DNA of 64,000 nt from Flavobacteriaceae bacterium (GTDB lineage Bacteria; Bacteroidota; Bacteroidia; Flavobacteriales; Flavobacteriaceae). Under the pieces are notes generated by a model. It was not told the origin of the DNA and ran no database searches. It saw only the letters and a program-made list of their open reading frames with translations. Each line of letters starts with the position of its first letter. Within the stretch, counting starts at the first letter, position 1. Made by a program: the position numbers and the translations under genes. Below are positions 8,646 to 19,036 of this stretch, one piece after another. The DNA is taken from positions 32,854 through 96,853 of the forward strand of contig JADHML010000002.1 in assembly GCA_016780065.1 (NCBI GenBank), in the 5' to 3' direction.

Positions 8646-10415
8646 CTATTTATATATCCTTTCGATCAAGTGGTTGTATTTATTTGAGATAATCTTTCTT
8701 CGAAGTTTCATAGTAGGGGTGAGGTGGCCAGAGTCAACACTCCAAACATCGGGGGTTAAGAGAATTTTTTTAACTTTTTCCCACTGAGCAAATTGTTCGT
8801 TGGCTATATCAACTTCAGATTTTATTTTATCAATCACCTTATTGTCAGAAGACATTTCTTCAAGGCTTAGTTCCTTATCCCCATTTTCTTTCAGCCATGT
8901 GTTTAGAGCATCCGTGTTTGGCTCGATCAAGGCCGAAGGGTGTTTTTGTCCTTCACCTATTACCATTACTTGTTCAATAAATATTGACTGCTTAATCACA
9001 TTTTCAATCACCTGGGGTGCAACATATTTACCTCCCGATGTTTTAAACATTTCCTTTTTTCTATCGGTGATTTTTAAAAACCCATCTTCATCAATGTGCC
9101 CAATATCACCAGTATGGAAGTATCCATCTTTGATAACTTCCTTAGTTTTTTCTTGATCTTTGTAGTAGCCCATCATCACATTAGATCCTTTACAAAGAAT
9201 CTCTCCGTCAGGGGCAATTTTAACTTCTACTTTATCAATCACTCTGCCCACTGTTCCAATTCGGTAGTTGCCATCTCGTAAGTCATTAACTGAAATCACA
9301 GGCGATGTTTCGGTGAGTCCATATCCTTCACAAACAGCCATGCCAGCAGCAGTAAAGACACGGGCGAGTCGTGGTTGGAGCGCGGCACTACCTGATGCAA
9401 TTAGTTCCAAATTACCACCAAGAGCTGCTTTCCATTTTTTAAAAATCAATTTTCTTGCGATTTTTAATTTGAGCTCATAGATCCAACCATTTTGTCCGTA
9501 GGGTTCATATTGTAAACCCAAATCTACCGCCCAATTGAATAGTTTTTTCTTCAACCCAGTGAGGGTTTGTCCTTTGCTATAGATACGATCGTAAAGTTTT
9601 TCCAAAAGGCGAGGTACAGCTGTCATCACATTTGGATGCACTTCATTAAGGTTTTCTCCGATTGTCTCTAGAGACTCAGCAAAATATACTCGGGTTCCGG
9701 AAAGTGTATATAGATAAATGAGCATACGCTCATAGATATGACATAAGGGTAAAAAGCTCAAAGCAACCGCTTTGCCTTGTTCCAAAGGTAGGCGCTGTTG
9801 GCTGGCTAAAGCATTGGAAACAATATTGTGATGACTGAGCATCACCCCTTTTGGAGTACCTGTTGTTCCCGAAGTATAAATAATGGTCGCTAGATCTTGT
9901 GGACGTACAGACTCCATGATGGCCTGTATTCTGGGTTGATGACTTGTTTCGCCACCTAACTCTAATACTTCGCTCCAATGCGCACAACCATCTATTTTGT
10001 CGAAACTGTAAACCTGTTCTAGTTTTGGACATTGTTCCCGAATCGAAACAATTTTATCATATACTTCTTGATCAGAAACAAAACAATATTTGGATTCTGA
10101 GTGATTGAGGATATATGCATAGTCTTCTGCTGTAATGGTAGGGTAGATGGGCACGTCGACGGCACCTAATTGTAAAACACCAATATCTACAATACACCAT
10201 TCTGTACGGTTGTTAGTTGAAATGAGTGCTATTTTATCGCCCTTGCGTACGCCTAGCTCCAACAATCCTCTACTTATTTGATTGGCTTTTGCCAAATATT
10301 CTTCACTTGATGTGTGCTCCCATACTCCATCAATCTTAGTGTTTAGGGCACAATCAATAGGGTTTGAGCGCACTCTGTGATGAAGGATGTCAAATAGGCG
10401 AGATGGTGTGCTCAT
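8646..10415 (-). CDS. Long-chain fatty-acid--CoA ligase (AMP-forming)
   Basis: An AMP-binding acyl-CoA synthetase of 589 residues from the ATG at 10415; an in-frame ATG at 10445 would add ten residues that do not resemble the family start. The AMP-binding P-loop TIIYTSGTTGTPKGVML, the adenylate motif CEGYGLTETSP and the hinge YFHTGDIGHIDEDGFLKITDRKKE are all present. It activates free fatty acids for the beta-oxidation genes immediately downstream on the same strand. The downstream palindrome and promoter suggest marR-fadBA-acd is a separate unit, possibly also reached by read-through. Confidence 0.9.
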   Translation of the reverse strand: MSTPSRLFDILHHRVRSNPIDCALNTKIDGVWEHTSSEEYLAKANQISRGLLELGVRKGDKIALISTNNRTEWCIVDIGVLQLGAVDVPIYPTITAEDYAYILNHSESKYCFVSDQEVYDKIVSIREQCPKLEQVYSFDKIDGCAHWSEVLELGGETSHQPRIQAIMESVRPQDLATIIYTSGTTGTPKGVMLSHHNIVSNALASQQRLPLEQGKAVALSFLPLCHIYERMLIYLYTLSGTRVYFAESLETIGENLNEVHPNVMTAVPRLLEKLYDRIYSKGQTLTGLKKKLFNWAVDLGLQYEPYGQNGWIYELKLKIARKLIFKKWKAALGGNLELIASGSAALQPRLARVFTAAGMAVCEGYGLTETSPVISVNDLRDGNYRIGTVGRVIDKVEVKIAPDGEILCKGSNVMMGYYKDQEKTKEVIKDGYFHTGDIGHIDEDGFLKITDRKKEMFKTSGGKYVAPQVIENVIKQSIFIEQVMVIGEGQKHPSALIEPNTDALNTWLKENGDKELSLEEMSSDNKVIDKIKSEVDIANEQFAQWEKVKKILLTPDVWSVDSGHLTPTMKLRRKIISNKYNHLIERIYK

Positions 10416-10477
10416 GCAATTAGTTGTTCCTTCACAAATATGCATTTATTTCGGCAAAACAAAAAATATATCCCTTG

Positions 10478-13400
10478 CTAACCTTGTTTTTTGAGCCATT
10501 TATTGGCTGCAAAAAAAGCTTCTATCCATGGACTTACCTCATGGTCTAGGTTTTCGGGATAATGAGGCCAGTTCCAAGGAAATGTAGAACGTTCCAAATG
10601 GGGCATCATCACAACATGACGTCCTTTAGCATCACTTAAAATAGCCGTTCCATAATCCGATCCATTGGGGTTTGAAGGGTAAGCATCATAAGTATATGTG
10701 CCAACAATATTGTAGGCAGATTCAGTTTTGGGTAAATCAAATTTCCCTTCTCCGTGAGCCGACCAAATGCCAAGTCTTGCACCCTTAAGACCAGAAAACA
10801 TTACCGTGTTGTTTTCTTTAATGTCAACAGTGCTAAAGGTACATTCAAATTTACCTGAGTCATTGTGTAACATTTTAGGTTTTTGATTGTCGTTCGGGTG
10901 CAAAAGTCCTAGTTCGATAAACAATTGACATCCATTGCACACCCCCAAAGAAAGTGTATCTTCTCTTTTGAAAAACTCCTCTAACGCCTGACGGGCGAGT
11001 GGATTGTATTTGAAGCTGCCTGCCCAACCTTTTGCAGAACCAAGGACATCAGAATTGGAAAAACCTCCAACCGCAACAATGAACTGAACGTCACTTAGAT
11101 CTTCTCTTCCAGACATTAAATCGGTCATGTGGATGTCTTTAACTTCAAATCCTGCCAAATGCATCGCATAAGCCATTTCTCTTTCTGAATTGCTCCCTTT
11201 TTCTCGAATCACGGCAGCTCGAACTTTTTTTCCTGATGATTTGGGTAATTTTCCATTAAAATTTTCAGGGAATATGTAATTCAGAGGGGTTTGGTGGTAT
11301 GTTTCAAAGCGTTCTTTGGCCAACTCAGGTTTTGTTTGATGTGTATCCATCAAATATGAAGTGTGTAACCAATGGTCACGATATTTTGCAATGTCAAAAT
11401 TCAGTGTTTTTTCACCTATTTGGATGTTCAGGCTTTTATCAGAGTTGACATGGCCAATTAAGGTGAGTTGAACTCCTGATTTTTTGAGCTCCTCAGCCGT
11501 CTCTTCCTTTACTTGAATAATCAGCCCAGGATTTTCTGCGTACAAAACCCTTTCATCTGGCGCTAGTGATGATAAATCAAGAGACATTCCAAGATGATTA
11601 TCAGCAAAGCACATTTCTAACAAACTGGTGATCAGACCGCCAGACCCAATATCATGACCGGATTCAATCTTACCTTGTTGGATGGCTAATTGAATGGCAT
11701 TAAATGAAATTTTAAACTTTTCGGGATCCAATACATCTGGAGTTTGAGATCCGATTTGTGAACGTAGTTGCGCAAAAGAGGATCCCCCAAGATTGAAATC
11801 GGTATCCGACATGTGAACATAATAGACCTTCCCTTTTTCAGCTTGAGCTACTGGACGCACTACCTTAGTCACATCGTTGCAATGTGCAGAGGCTGAAATG
11901 ATAACAGTTCCTGGCGCCAATACATCTTGATCAGGATATTTTTGTTTCATCGAAAGCGAATCTTTTCCAGTAGGTATGTTGATCCCTAGCGCCATGGCAA
12001 AGTTCGAACAGGCTTCTACAGCGTTATACAGGCGTGCGTCCTCACCAGGATTGTTACATGGCCACATCCAATTGGCTGAAAGACTCACAGAGGAGAGCCC
12101 ATCTTTTAGAGGTGCCCATATGATATTTGTCAGTGCCTCGGCTATGGACAATCGACTTCCTGCTGCTGGATCAATCAAAGCACTTACGGGAGCATGTCCA
12201 ATGGAAGTTGCAATGCCTTCTTTTCCAGTGAAATCAAGCGCCATCACGCCGCAATTCGCTAAAGGTAGTTGGATGGATCCTACGGTTTGTTGTTGTGCAA
12301 CACGTCCTGTCACACACCTGTCTACTTTGTTAGTTAACCAGTCCTTACATGCGACAGCTTCGAGTTGTAATAAGTTTTCTACATCCTCGTACACATTACT
12401 ATCTTCCCATATTACGGAGCTGTAGTCGCTCTTGAGGGTTTTGTCGTTTAGTTCTGTTTTTGGAGTTTTCCCAAAAAAATTAGCCAAAGAAAGGTCGATA
12501 GGTTTAACATCTGATTTCTCAGAAGCTACCACAAAATTTTGATCATCTGTGATTTGACCAACATCGAAGATAGGTGCCCGTTCTCTAGCAGCAATACGTT
12601 CGAGTTTAGAAAAGGTTTTATTATCAACAATCAACCCCATACGTTCTTGGGATTCATTCCCGATGATCTCCTTTGCCGAAAGCGTTTGATCTCCTACTGG
12701 TAAGGCATCCAAATTGATGGTTCCGCCTGTCTCTTCAACCAATTCTGACAAGCAGTTTAGGTGACCTCCTGCTCCATGATCATGAATAGAGATGATGGGG
12801 TTTTTCTCAGACTCAGCCATGGCTCGAATGACATTGGCTACTCTTTTTTGCATTTCAGGGTTAGAGCGCTGAACTGCATTGAGTTCAATTCCTGAAGAAA
12901 ATGCTCCAGTATTTGCAGAAGAAACGGCTGCACCTCCCATACCAATCCGATAGTTGTCACCTCCTAGAACGACAATCTTATTTCCCTTTTTAGGTGTGTT
13001 TTTTTTACTGTGTTTTGCGTGTCCATAGCCTATACCCCCAGCGAGCATAATGACTTTGTCAAATCCGATGATCTCATCTTTTTCTTGATGCTCAAAAGTA
13101 GTGACAGATCCTGCTATGAGAGGCTGACCAAATTTATTCCCAAAATCACTGGCTCCATTCGAAGCTTTTATTAAAATATCTAAGGGTGTTTGATACAGCC
13201 ACGGACGTTCAGGTGTTTTTTCCCATGGACGATTAGACTCTAATCTCGAGTAAGCTGTCATATAAACCGCAGTTCCTGCTAAAGGCACAGATCCAATCCC
13301 TCCTGCCATTCGATCACGAATTTCTCCACCCGATCCAGTTGCGGCACCATTAAAAGGTTCGACAGTTGTGGGAAAGTTGTGGGTTTCTGCTTTTAGTGAT

Positions 13401-14122
13401 ATTACAGATGGAATGGTTTTGGTTTTATAAATGCCAGCAGTTTCTGAGCTATCGGGCGCAAATTGTTGAATTTTTGGCCCTTTTATAAAAGCTACATTGT
13501 CTTTGTAGGCCGAAACCAAATTATCGGGTTGTGCCTTTGAGGTCTTTTTAATCAACTCGAACAAAGACTCTTCTTTTGTTTTACCATCAATAACAAAAGT
13601 TCCATTAAAAATTTTATGACGACAGTGTTCAGAATTTACTTGTGAAAAACCAAAAACCTCAGAATCTGTCAGGGGTCGACCCAGTTGTTGAGATAGCCCT
13701 ATGAGGTATTCAACTTCGTCTGAGTTTAAAGCAAGTCCTTGTTCTTGATTGTAGCTTTCAACATCCTCGATTTCAAGAACAGGTTCTGGAACAATTTCGA
13801 TAGTAAACAAACGTTGATCGAGATTGTTAAATTTTTGAAATAGCATGGGGTCGATTTCGCTGTCGCTATTTAATGCAACAAACTGCTCAATACGCATAAT
13901 ACCTTCAATACCCATGTTTTGGGTAATTTCAACAGCATTGGTACTCCAAGGAGTAACCATGCTGATTCTCGGTCCCATAAAAGAACCCTCCAATATAGAT
14001 TTGTTGATGTACGGAGCGTCACCAAACAGCCAACTTAATTTTTCTTTGGTTGATTTTTCTAAAGGTGTTTTAGTTTGTAGTGCGTAAACTCGGTCGTTAG
14101 GATTCCCAAAAAAACAGATCAT
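10478..14122 (-). CDS. purL: Phosphoribosylformylglycinamidine synthase (FGAM synthetase)
   Basis: The large single-chain PurL, 1214 residues from the ATG at 14122 (a TTG one codon upstream is rejected). It converts FGAR to FGAM with glutamine and ATP in purine synthesis. Hallmarks are SEHCRHKIF, SLKAETHNFPTTVEPFNGAATGSGG, SIHDHGAGG and IPTGKDSLSMKQKY, then a C-terminal glutamine amidotransferase domain with the nucleophile in SLGVCNGCQ and later catalytic His/Glu in MPHLERS. It has its own -7 box and appears monocistronic. Confidence 0.96.
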   Translation of the reverse strand: MICFFGNPNDRVYALQTKTPLEKSTKEKLSWLFGDAPYINKSILEGSFMGPRISMVTPWSTNAVEITQNMGIEGIMRIEQFVALNSDSEIDPMLFQKFNNLDQRLFTIEIVPEPVLEIEDVESYNQEQGLALNSDEVEYLIGLSQQLGRPLTDSEVFGFSQVNSEHCRHKIFNGTFVIDGKTKEESLFELIKKTSKAQPDNLVSAYKDNVAFIKGPKIQQFAPDSSETAGIYKTKTIPSVISLKAETHNFPTTVEPFNGAATGSGGEIRDRMAGGIGSVPLAGTAVYMTAYSRLESNRPWEKTPERPWLYQTPLDILIKASNGASDFGNKFGQPLIAGSVTTFEHQEKDEIIGFDKVIMLAGGIGYGHAKHSKKNTPKKGNKIVVLGGDNYRIGMGGAAVSSANTGAFSSGIELNAVQRSNPEMQKRVANVIRAMAESEKNPIISIHDHGAGGHLNCLSELVEETGGTINLDALPVGDQTLSAKEIIGNESQERMGLIVDNKTFSKLERIAARERAPIFDVGQITDDQNFVVASEKSDVKPIDLSLANFFGKTPKTELNDKTLKSDYSSVIWEDSNVYEDVENLLQLEAVACKDWLTNKVDRCVTGRVAQQQTVGSIQLPLANCGVMALDFTGKEGIATSIGHAPVSALIDPAAGSRLSIAEALTNIIWAPLKDGLSSVSLSANWMWPCNNPGEDARLYNAVEACSNFAMALGINIPTGKDSLSMKQKYPDQDVLAPGTVIISASAHCNDVTKVVRPVAQAEKGKVYYVHMSDTDFNLGGSSFAQLRSQIGSQTPDVLDPEKFKISFNAIQLAIQQGKIESGHDIGSGGLITSLLEMCFADNHLGMSLDLSSLAPDERVLYAENPGLIIQVKEETAEELKKSGVQLTLIGHVNSDKSLNIQIGEKTLNFDIAKYRDHWLHTSYLMDTHQTKPELAKERFETYHQTPLNYIFPENFNGKLPKSSGKKVRAAVIREKGSNSEREMAYAMHLAGFEVKDIHMTDLMSGREDLSDVQFIVAVGGFSNSDVLGSAKGWAGSFKYNPLARQALEEFFKREDTLSLGVCNGCQLFIELGLLHPNDNQKPKMLHNDSGKFECTFSTVDIKENNTVMFSGLKGARLGIWSAHGEGKFDLPKTESAYNIVGTYTYDAYPSNPNGSDYGTAILSDAKGRHVVMMPHLERSTFPWNWPHYPENLDHEVSPWIEAFFAANKWLKKQG

Positions 14123-14141
14123 CAACTTGTGTTTGTCTATG

Positions 14142-14149
14142 CAAAATTA
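14142..14149 (-). promoter_or_regulatory. -7 box of purL
   Basis: TAATTTTG on the minus strand, 19 nt upstream of the purL ATG. Confidence 0.5.
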
Positions 14150-14213
14150 CACATTCCCGAGCGGTATAGCGGGTTGTTTTTAGATAAATAATGAGGTGTT
14201 TTTAGCTAATTTA

Positions 14214-15455
14214 TCAACATGTCTTTATTCGTGATAAACGGGCCATATAAAAACCATCAAACCCTGATTTTGCAGGACTGATGATTTCTTCTTTATCCAA
14301 CTCAAAACCTTGACCAATTTCTGTTTTTAAAAAGGCCTCTACTTGGTCTTGATTTTCTTGTCTTAAGATTGAACATGTAACATATATAAGCTTGCCATTT
14401 TCTTTGACCATATTTGCATATGACTTGAGGATGTTCTGTTGTGTATGTGTTATCTTTTCAAGAAAATCAGGTTGTATTTTCCATTTGGCGTCGGGGTTGC
14501 GGCGCAGAACACCTAGTCCGGTGCAAGGAGCATCTATTAAAACACGATCGGCACGTCCCTTAAGTTTTTTGATGGTTTTGGTTGAGGTGATTAACTTGGT
14601 TGTAATGTTTTGTGCTCCCGCTCTTTTAGCACGTCTTTTGAGTTCGTGTAGTTTGTGTGCGTAAATATCCATGGAAGTAATCTGCCCTTTGCTTTCCATA
14701 ATCGCAGCTAGGTGCAAAGTCTTTCCTCCAGCGCCGGCACATGCATCGATGACCTGCATTCCAGGTTCAACTTGGCAAAAATGAGCCACTCTTTGTGATG
14801 AAGCATCCTGTACTTCAAACCAACCTTTTTGAAAGACTTCCGTCTCAAATACATTTGTACGTTCTTCTAGCACCAAAGCATCAGGATACTGCTGCGTCCA
14901 GTGAGTCTGTATGCCCTCATCACGGAATGCATTTTGTAATAATTTTGGGTTTGTTTTAAGTCGGTTGGCTCTGACGACCACTTGAGCAGGCGTATTGAGC
15001 GCGGTGAGTTCTTTTTCCCATTTTTCGACACCAAAGTTTTTCACGCCCAAATCATCTAGCCAGTTGGGTATGGAGGCTGCAAAAACCCTTTCTTTTTTAA
15101 GCTCATCAAACCTTCCCTTGATCCGTCGGGCAGGAACTTTATCAAATTCTTTCCATTCAGGAAATGAGATGCCCATTAACACCCATCGCACAGTGAGCAT
15201 GCGCCACAAGTCATTTTCGGTGAATGGAGCTTTTACTTCCGCAATACCCGAGTAAAGTCTTTTCCAACGAATGGCTTCGTAGGTGTTTTCTGCGATAAAA
15301 GCCCGATCACGCTTGCCCCATCTTTTGTTAGATTTTAGGGTTTTGGCGATCACCTTATCTGCTTGTAATTTCTCGTTAAATATGGCATCTAGGTTTGCAA
15401 TGACGCCCAATACCAAGTTGCGATGCAAACGAAAGAGGGGTTCTTGTTTGGACAT
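14214..15455 (-). CDS. RsmB/NOP-family rRNA (cytosine-C5) methyltransferase
   Basis: A 413-residue SAM-dependent RNA m5C methyltransferase. The SAM loop is DACAGAGGKTLHLA, and the two catalytic cysteines lie in DAPCTGLGVLRRNPDAKW and YVTCSILRQEN, the RsmB/NOP arrangement. The N-terminal 130 residues are helical as in RsmB. Target (16S C967 for RsmB) is inferred. Its ATG overlaps the stop of the ABC exporter by one base (TAATG), so the three genes pgm, ABC exporter and methyltransferase are probably co-transcribed. Confidence 0.88.
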   Translation of the reverse strand: MSKQEPLFRLHRNLVLGVIANLDAIFNEKLQADKVIAKTLKSNKRWGKRDRAFIAENTYEAIRWKRLYSGIAEVKAPFTENDLWRMLTVRWVLMGISFPEWKEFDKVPARRIKGRFDELKKERVFAASIPNWLDDLGVKNFGVEKWEKELTALNTPAQVVVRANRLKTNPKLLQNAFRDEGIQTHWTQQYPDALVLEERTNVFETEVFQKGWFEVQDASSQRVAHFCQVEPGMQVIDACAGAGGKTLHLAAIMESKGQITSMDIYAHKLHELKRRAKRAGAQNITTKLITSTKTIKKLKGRADRVLIDAPCTGLGVLRRNPDAKWKIQPDFLEKITHTQQNILKSYANMVKENGKLIYVTCSILRQENQDQVEAFLKTEIGQGFELDKEEIISPAKSGFDGFYMARLSRIKTC

Positions 15456-17281
15456 TATTGTTCGAAAGATTGAAGATCTATAAGTTTTTTATATGCCCCG
15501 TTTTTGGCAATCAAAGCATCGTGTTTTCCTTGTTCCACGATTTTGCCATTACTCAATACTACTATATGATCCACAGATTGTATGGTTGACAAGCGATGCG
15601 CAATCACTAAGGAGGTTCTGTTTTTCATCATTTTTGTCAAAGCATCTTGCACCATGCGTTCAGAAGCAGTATCTAAGGCAGATGTGGCTTCGTCTAAAAT
15701 CATAATAGGTGGGTTTTTTAACACGGCTCGAGCTATGGATAACCTTTGTTTTTGGCCTCCAGAAAGTTTGTTCCCTTGGTCTCCAATGATGGTGTCTAAT
15801 CCCTGAGGTAATTCGTCAATAAAATCTTTTGCGTTTGCAATTTTTACTGCTTCACGTAATTGATCTTCTGTAGCGTCGGGTTTGGCAATCAATAAATTGT
15901 TTCGAACGCTGTCATGAAATAATATGGAATCTTGAGTGACAATACCCATCATGTTTCGTAAATCGTCTTTACTTAAATCTCTTATATCAACACCATCAAT
16001 GGTGATAGAACCATCAGATACATCATAAAATCTTGGTAGTAGATTGGCGATGGTGGTTTTGCCACTTCCTGAGGGTCCTACAAGTGCCACTGAGGTCCCT
16101 TTTTTGATACATAAATCTAAATGCTCGATTACGAGCTCTTCTTCGTAGTTGAATGATACATTATTTAAACAGATTTCCTGTTTTAAACCTTCAAATTTGA
16201 CTGGGTTTTTAGTGTCTACTATTGGATTTTCAGTTTCTAATATTTCAATAATGCGTGCTGCGGCGGCGTTTCCTTTTTTGATGTTATAATATGATTTGCT
16301 TATCCCTTTTGCAGGGGTTAACACACCATAAGCAAGTCCCATATAAGCAATAAACGCAGCTGCATTTAATTTTTGTTCTATCAGAACCAAACTCCCTCCA
16401 TACCAAAGCAATATTCCAATCACTGCGACTCCTAAAAACTCACTTAGAGGGCTTGATAAATTATAGCGGTTGATCAAGCTGTTGGACAATCTAAAAAAAT
16501 GCTGATTGAGCGCATAAAAACTATCCTTAAAAATGGCTTCTGCCTTAAAAGCTTTTACGATGCGCAGCCCTGTGAGGGTTTCTTCTGTCTTAGAAAGGAT
16601 TTCCCCAAGTTGACGTTGTACTTTATCAGACTTTGGTTGTAGTGACTTTCCAATTCTTGAAATCACAATTCCTGCTACAGGAATAAAAATAAGCACAAAA
16701 AAAGTGAGTTTGACACTGATTGTAAACATCATAGCCATTGCAAAAATAATGGAAAGGGGTTCCCGAATTAACAACTCTAAAATGGATAAAAATGAATATT
16801 GAACCTCGATTACATCTGAGGTCATTCGAGCCATTATATCTCCTTTTTTGTTTTCATTGTAATGCGAAAGGGGTAGTCCTGTAAATTTTGAGTAGAGTGC
16901 ATTTCGGATGTCTTTTAAAACACCATTTCTTAAAAATGTGATAAAAAACAACGCAGCATAATTAAATATGTTTTTTAATAAAAAAGTCACAACTATCAAC
17001 CCGATAACCAATAACAAGGCTCGCTGTGGGTCATCCGCTGCAAAACGAGTCACTTCGTAGCTCATTCTATCAGAAACATAGGTTTTAAAATTTTCAACAC
17101 CTGTAAAATCTGGCCTTGAGGTTATTTGCCGATTTTCTCCAAAAAGAACTTCGAACATAGGCATCAATACTAAAAAAGAAAAAGCGTTGAAGAAGGCATA
17201 CAGTATGTTAAAAAACACATTCAGAAAAATGTATTTTTTGTAAGGTCTAGCAAAGCCGATTATGTGCAGAAAATATTTCAT
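15455..17281 (-). CDS. ABC exporter, fused permease and ATPase (MsbA-like)
   Basis: A 608-residue half-transporter. The N-terminal six-helix domain (about 1-330) contains hydrophobic segments such as FFNILYAFFNAFSFLVLMPM. The nucleotide-binding domain has Walker A GPSGSGKTT, Q-loop GIVTQDS, signature NKLSGGQKQRLSIARA, Walker B PPIMILDEATSALD and switch His in VIAHRLSTI. It functions as a homodimer or heterodimer in the inner membrane. MsbA-like lipid A core flipping is the common role in Bacteroidetes but unproven here. It has a 4-nt ATGA overlap with the upstream phosphomutase. Confidence 0.9.
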   Translation of the reverse strand: MKYFLHIIGFARPYKKYIFLNVFFNILYAFFNAFSFLVLMPMFEVLFGENRQITSRPDFTGVENFKTYVSDRMSYEVTRFAADDPQRALLLVIGLIVVTFLLKNIFNYAALFFITFLRNGVLKDIRNALYSKFTGLPLSHYNENKKGDIMARMTSDVIEVQYSFLSILELLIREPLSIIFAMAMMFTISVKLTFFVLIFIPVAGIVISRIGKSLQPKSDKVQRQLGEILSKTEETLTGLRIVKAFKAEAIFKDSFYALNQHFFRLSNSLINRYNLSSPLSEFLGVAVIGILLWYGGSLVLIEQKLNAAAFIAYMGLAYGVLTPAKGISKSYYNIKKGNAAAARIIEILETENPIVDTKNPVKFEGLKQEICLNNVSFNYEEELVIEHLDLCIKKGTSVALVGPSGSGKTTIANLLPRFYDVSDGSITIDGVDIRDLSKDDLRNMMGIVTQDSILFHDSVRNNLLIAKPDATEDQLREAVKIANAKDFIDELPQGLDTIIGDQGNKLSGGQKQRLSIARAVLKNPPIMILDEATSALDTASERMVQDALTKMMKNRTSLVIAHRLSTIQSVDHIVVLSNGKIVEQGKHDALIAKNGAYKKLIDLQSFEQ

Positions 17282-18987
17282 GTGTTGATTCCTAACGCTT
17301 GAGCGATTCGGTTGATTCTGTCCATAGAATGCTGTTGAGACTTTTCATATTCAACCGCACTGAATGTATTCTGTTGAACACTAAAGTAAAACTTTATTTT
17401 GGGTTCAGTACCGCTAGGTCTGGCAGCAACACGCGTACCATCTTCAGCTTCCAATATGATCACATCTGATTTCGGAAAGTTTAATTCTGAAGTCGTTTGA
17501 TTTTTTTTGTTCTCTAGAGTACTGTTCAAATAATCTTCAATGATTACAACGGGGCTTCCATCGAGCTCAACGGGAGGTTTTTTTCTTAGATCACGCATCA
17601 TCTGTTGAATTTCTTGGGCACCCTCTTTTCCTTTTTTAGTAAATGAAACGAGTTTTTCTTGATAAAAACCCAATTGTTCGTAAGACCTCAATAGTGCATC
17701 AAAAAACGAACTTCCTTTTGATTTTTCTGTTGCGGCAATCTCACAGGCCAACAGAGCTGAAGTAACAGCATCTTTGTCACGAACAAAATCACCAACCATG
17801 AATCCAAAACTTTCCTCCCCGCCTCCGAGACATTTTTGACCAGGAAAATCCTCAATCATTTTAGCAATCCACTTAAATCCTGTTAGCCCCAGTTTGCAAT
17901 CCACCCCATAAGCGTCCGCTAATTTGGACATCATGGGTGTTGAGACCACAGTTGAACCGATAAAATAATCGGTGTTAGCTTCTTTTTTGAATTGTTCGAG
18001 AATGAATTTTGTCATCACAACCATGGTTTGGTTGCCGTTAAGTAATTCCATTTTCCCCTTTTGATTGCGCACAGCAATACCGAGCCTGTCAGCGTCAGGG
18101 TCTGTGCCAATAACGATGTCAGCATTTAATTTTTCGGCCAATTCTAAAGCCATCTTTAAGGCTTCGGGTTCTTCCGGATTTGGAGAGGAAACGGTTGGGA
18201 AATCTCCATCAGGTTTGGCTTGTTCATCAACTATATGCACTTGGGTATAACCAGCTTGTTCCAAAACTTGCGGTATGGCTGTAATAGAAGTTCCATGTAA
18301 GGCCGTAAACACCACACTTAGTTGCGTCCGGTCACCAGATCCAATTTTTCCTTGACCCGCCGAAGCTTGTTGGAAAGCCTTGTCAATTTCTTTATCTATG
18401 AGTTGAATTTTTTCGTTCTTGGGTTCAAATTGAATTTGATCGAAACCTACCTTGTTTATGGTTTCTATGATTCCTTTGTCATGAGGAGGTACTATTTGAC
18501 CGCCGTCTTGCCAGTAAACTTTATAACCATTGTATTCAGGGGGGTTGTGTGAAGCAGTTAAGACTACACCACACTGGGCGTTCAAATGACGGACCGCAAA
18601 AGAAACTTCCGGTGTAGCGCGCAATGATGAAAACAAAAAAACTTCTATATCATTAGCACTAAATATATCCGCAACAATTTTGGCCAAGGTATCACTTTGA
18701 TGTCTGCAATCGTAGCCAATCACGACACGAATAGACTTTTCGGGAAATTGTTGTTTTAAATATTGGCTTAAACCTTGAGTGTTTCGGCCAAAAGTGTATT
18801 TATTTACTCTGTTGGTTCCCACGCCCATGACGCCTCGCATGCCGCCTGTACCAAATTCTAGGTCCTTGTAAAAAGCATCTTCAAGTACTTTGGGTTCCGT
18901 GCTCAATAAGCTTACTTCTTGTTGGGTTTTGAGGTCAAATGGTGGTTTTTTCCATTCGGCTGCTCGGTCAGCGAAATTGATACTCAT
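17278..18987 (-). CDS. Phospho-sugar mutase (phosphoglucomutase/phosphomannomutase)
   Basis: A 569-residue alpha-D-phosphohexomutase from the ATG at 18987; a TTG at 19017 lies upstream of the -7 box at 19005-19012 and is rejected. The active-site serine is S146 in TASHNPPEYNGYK, the metal loop is GTDPDADRLG, the sugar loop is GGGEESFGF and the C-terminal phosphate loop is RPSGTEPKIKFY. It interconverts hexose 1- and 6-phosphates for polysaccharide and cell-wall precursor supply. First gene of a run with the ABC exporter and RsmB-type methyltransferase. Glucose versus mannose cannot be decided from sequence. Confidence 0.92.
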   Translation of the reverse strand: MSINFADRAAEWKKPPFDLKTQQEVSLLSTEPKVLEDAFYKDLEFGTGGMRGVMGVGTNRVNKYTFGRNTQGLSQYLKQQFPEKSIRVVIGYDCRHQSDTLAKIVADIFSANDIEVFLFSSLRATPEVSFAVRHLNAQCGVVLTASHNPPEYNGYKVYWQDGGQIVPPHDKGIIETINKVGFDQIQFEPKNEKIQLIDKEIDKAFQQASAGQGKIGSGDRTQLSVVFTALHGTSITAIPQVLEQAGYTQVHIVDEQAKPDGDFPTVSSPNPEEPEALKMALELAEKLNADIVIGTDPDADRLGIAVRNQKGKMELLNGNQTMVVMTKFILEQFKKEANTDYFIGSTVVSTPMMSKLADAYGVDCKLGLTGFKWIAKMIEDFPGQKCLGGGEESFGFMVGDFVRDKDAVTSALLACEIAATEKSKGSSFFDALLRSYEQLGFYQEKLVSFTKKGKEGAQEIQQMMRDLRKKPPVELDGSPVVIIEDYLNSTLENKKNQTTSELNFPKSDVIILEAEDGTRVAARPSGTEPKIKFYFSVQQNTFSAVEYEKSQQHSMDRINRIAQALGINT

Positions 18988-19004
18988 TGCAAAATTTTGT
19001 GTGG

Positions 19005-19012
19005 CAAATTTA
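19005..19012 (-). promoter_or_regulatory. -7 box of the phosphomutase gene
   Basis: TAAATTTG on the minus strand, 17 nt before the chosen ATG; it decides against the TTG start at 19017. Confidence 0.55.
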
Positions 19013-19036
19013 GGCAAACCAATTGGTTTTCTGTCT

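Noticed and set aside
11976..12425. 149-codon open frame inside purL on the opposite strand
   Set aside because: It shows no family features; purL conservation on the other strand explains the region.
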